A stretch of 7,772 nucleotides of DNA from JBBREP01 sp036501845 (GTDB lineage: Bacteria > Actinomycetota > Acidimicrobiia > IMCC26256 > PALSA-610). A program made the position numbers and the translations under genes. The DNA is taken from the NCBI GenBank assembly GCA_036501845.1, contig DASXZO010000083.1, positions 1 through 7,772 of the forward strand, written 5' to 3'. A model generated the notes under the pieces. The model did not search any database. It worked only from the letters and a program-made list of their open reading frames with translations, and was not told the DNA's origin. This document shows, piece by piece, positions 6,705-7,772 of the stretch. How positions within the stretch are numbered: the stretch's first letter is position 1; each line of letters opens with the position of its first letter.

Positions 6705-7708
6705 CGACCGACACCACCGACGCCACCGACACCGTCGACGCGACGAGCCCACGCAACGCGCCGTTCGCGGCGTCGCGGCGCGAGCGAGCCCAGAGCCTGT
6801 CGGGTCGGGTCGAGAGCCGGCGTTTCGGCACCGCGGTGGGCCCGGTGCGCCATGTGGCCGAGGATCGTGACCGGCTGGCGGCCATGCGGTGGGAGCACTT
6901 CGACGTGAAGCAACTCGGCGCCACGATCGGCGCGGAGTTGCACGGTGTCGACCTCTCGGGCGATCTCGACGACGACACCATCGCCGAGATCCGTGCTGCG
7001 CTGTGCGCCTACAAGGTGATCTTCTTCTGCGACCAGTTCCTGACTACCGAACAGCACGTCGCGTTCGCGCGCCGTTTCGGCGAGCTCGAGGTGCACCCGT
7101 TCATCCCCGCGAACGACGAGTTCCCCGAGCTCGTGCACCTCGCCAAGGGTCCGGAGATGGCGGGCTACGAGAACGGCTGGCACAGCGACGTGAGCTGGCG
7201 GATCGTGCCGTCGATGGGTGCGGTGTTGCGTGCGGTGGAAGTGCCGGCGTCGGGTGGCGACACGCTGTTCGCCGACATGTGCGCGGCCTACGACGGCCTC
7301 GACGACGAGATGAAGGAACGGATCGCCGACATGTACGCGATCCACGACTACATGTTCGTATTCGGTCGCTTCGTGCCCGAGGACAAGCGCGAGGAGACCC
7401 GTGCGCAGTTCCCGCCGGCGCGCCATCCGGTGGTGCGCACGCATCCCGAGACCGGCCGCAAGATCCTCTATGTGAACCGAGGCTTCGTCGATTACATCGA
7501 AGGCTTCGAGCGCGAGGAGAGCGACGCGCTGCTCCAAGCCTTGGCGAGCCAGGCCGAGTTGCCGGAGTACCAGTGCCGCTTCCATTGGGAGCCGGGCTCG
7601 ATCGCGTTCTGGGACAACCGCGCGGTGCAGCACTACGCGGCAAGCGACTACTTCCCGAACCGCCGCGTCATGGAACGAGCCAGCATCATCGGCGACCGCC
7701 CCATCTAA
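6701..7708 (+). CDS. TauD/TfdA-family Fe(II)/2-oxoglutarate-dependent dioxygenase
   Basis: This 335-residue cytoplasmic oxygenase is predicted to use Fe(II), O2 and 2-oxoglutarate to hydroxylate a small substrate, often leading to C-S, C-O or C-N bond cleavage. The facial triad is H161-S-D163 (WHSD) and H311 (VQHYA). R326 (VMER), 15 residues after the distal His, fits the 2-oxoglutarate carboxylate-binding Arg, and T188 (GGDTLF), 27 residues after H161, fits the second co-substrate contact. These spacings equal those of TauD (H99, D101, T126, H255, R270). The fold starts at about residue 63 (RWEHFDVKQLGATIGAELHGVDL). The first 62 residues are an extension with a Thr/Asp repeat followed by an Arg-rich stretch. 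The start is fixed by the ATGA overlap with the amidohydrolase and AGGAG at 6690-6694. The substrate is unknown (taurine, alkyl sulfonates, sulfates, aryloxyalkanoates and others are used by relatives). It is likely co-transcribed with its upstream partner and functionally tied to the divergent importer. Confidence 0.93.
   Translation: MTTDTTDATDTVDATSPRNAPFAASRRERAQSLSGRVESRRFGTAVGPVRHVAEDRDRLAAMRWEHFDVKQLGATIGAELHGVDLSGDLDDDTIAEIRAALCAYKVIFFCDQFLTTEQHVAFARRFGELEVHPFIPANDEFPELVHLAKGPEMAGYENGWHSDVSWRIVPSMGAVLRAVEVPASGGDTLFADMCAAYDGLDDEMKERIADMYAIHDYMFVFGRFVPEDKREETRAQFPPARHPVVRTHPETGRKILYVNRGFVDYIEGFEREESDALLQALASQAELPEYQCRFHWEPGSIAFWDNRAVQHYAASDYFPNRRVMERASIIGDRPI
6707..6742 (+). repeat. Four 9-bp tandem units in the dioxygenase 5' end
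   Basis: The units ACCGACACC, ACCGACGCC, ACCGACACC and the degenerate GTCGACGCG follow in frame and encode a Thr-Asp repeat just after the start codon. The array is imperfect and short. It could vary by in-frame slippage without breaking the gene. Confidence 0.6.
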
Positions 7709-7718
7709 CGCGTACGCG

Positions 7719-7768
7719 CCCGTGGTCCCACGAAACGGCATTATTCTGCGGTTTCGTGGGACCACGGG
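7719..7768. terminator. 18-bp perfect inverted repeat after the dioxygenase gene
   Basis: The arm CCCGTGGTCCCACGAAAC at 7719-7736 is exactly repeated in inverse at 7751-7768 around a 14-nt spacer, whose ends add three more pairs after one mismatch. It starts 10 nt past the dioxygenase stop. A strong RNA hairpin here suits a transcription terminator, possibly bidirectional between convergent genes. No T-run is visible before the window ends, so a dispersed intergenic repeat is an alternative. A 10-bp palindrome CGCGTACGCG (7709-7718) directly precedes it. Confidence 0.65.
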
Positions 7769-7772
7769 TCGT

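Noticed and set aside
5016..6752. Minus-strand open frame (578 codons) spanning the divergent region
   Set aside because: It crosses both the binding-protein start and the amidohydrolase gene in unrelated frames, and its composition is Arg/His-rich with no recognisable domain.
6509..7765. Minus-strand open frame (418 codons) opposite the dioxygenase
   Set aside because: It is a shadow of a gene with an intact facial triad, has no motifs of its own, and begins inside the terminal inverted repeat.

Overview
The window is high-GC DNA, densely packed, with ATGA stop/start overlaps between genes, one TTG and one GTG start, and actinobacterial-looking proteins. I infer an actinobacterium; an Acidimicrobiia-type lineage is possible, since such genomes carry many branched-chain-amino-acid-type (HAAT) importers, but nothing here proves the taxon. 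No rRNA, tRNA, transposase, integrase, CRISPR array or phage gene was seen, so the locus looks like an ordinary chromosomal catabolic or uptake island.

Layout. The left three quarters (39-5689) is one minus-strand operon encoding a complete HAAT-family ABC importer. In transcription order it holds a lipoprotein solute-binding protein (5689-4202, TTG start), a 79-nt gap containing a perfect GC-rich hairpin, a fused LivH-LivM permease (4122-1921, GTG start), a LivG-type ATPase (1924-1187), a LivF-type ATPase (1190-465), and a small two-TM membrane protein of unknown function (458-39). The last four genes are translationally coupled: two 4-nt ATGA overlaps, then a 6-nt gap. An inverted repeat lies at the extreme left edge (1-17).

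A divergent intergenic region of about 187 bp (5690-5876) carries a perfect 8+5+8 palindrome typical of a TetR-type operator. It is placed so that one regulator could control both directions; no regulator gene is in the window.

The right part is a plus-strand pair joined by an ATGA overlap: an amidohydrolase-2-like TIM-barrel protein (5877-6704) whose usual metal ligands are mostly replaced, and a TauD/TfdA-type Fe(II)/2-oxoglutarate dioxygenase (6701-7708) with an intact facial triad. It ends in an 18-bp perfect inverted repeat (7719-7768), probably a terminator or an intergenic repeat.

Working model (inference): the importer brings in a small organic acid, amino acid or aromatic/sulfonated compound. 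The dioxygenase and the atypical amidohydrolase-like protein then modify it inside the cell, with the shared palindrome coordinating expression. The substrate cannot be read from the sequence. The most unusual points are the altered active site of the amidohydrolase homologue, the cysteine-rich binding protein, the C-terminal extension of the permease fusion, and the conserved-looking small membrane protein at the end of the operon.
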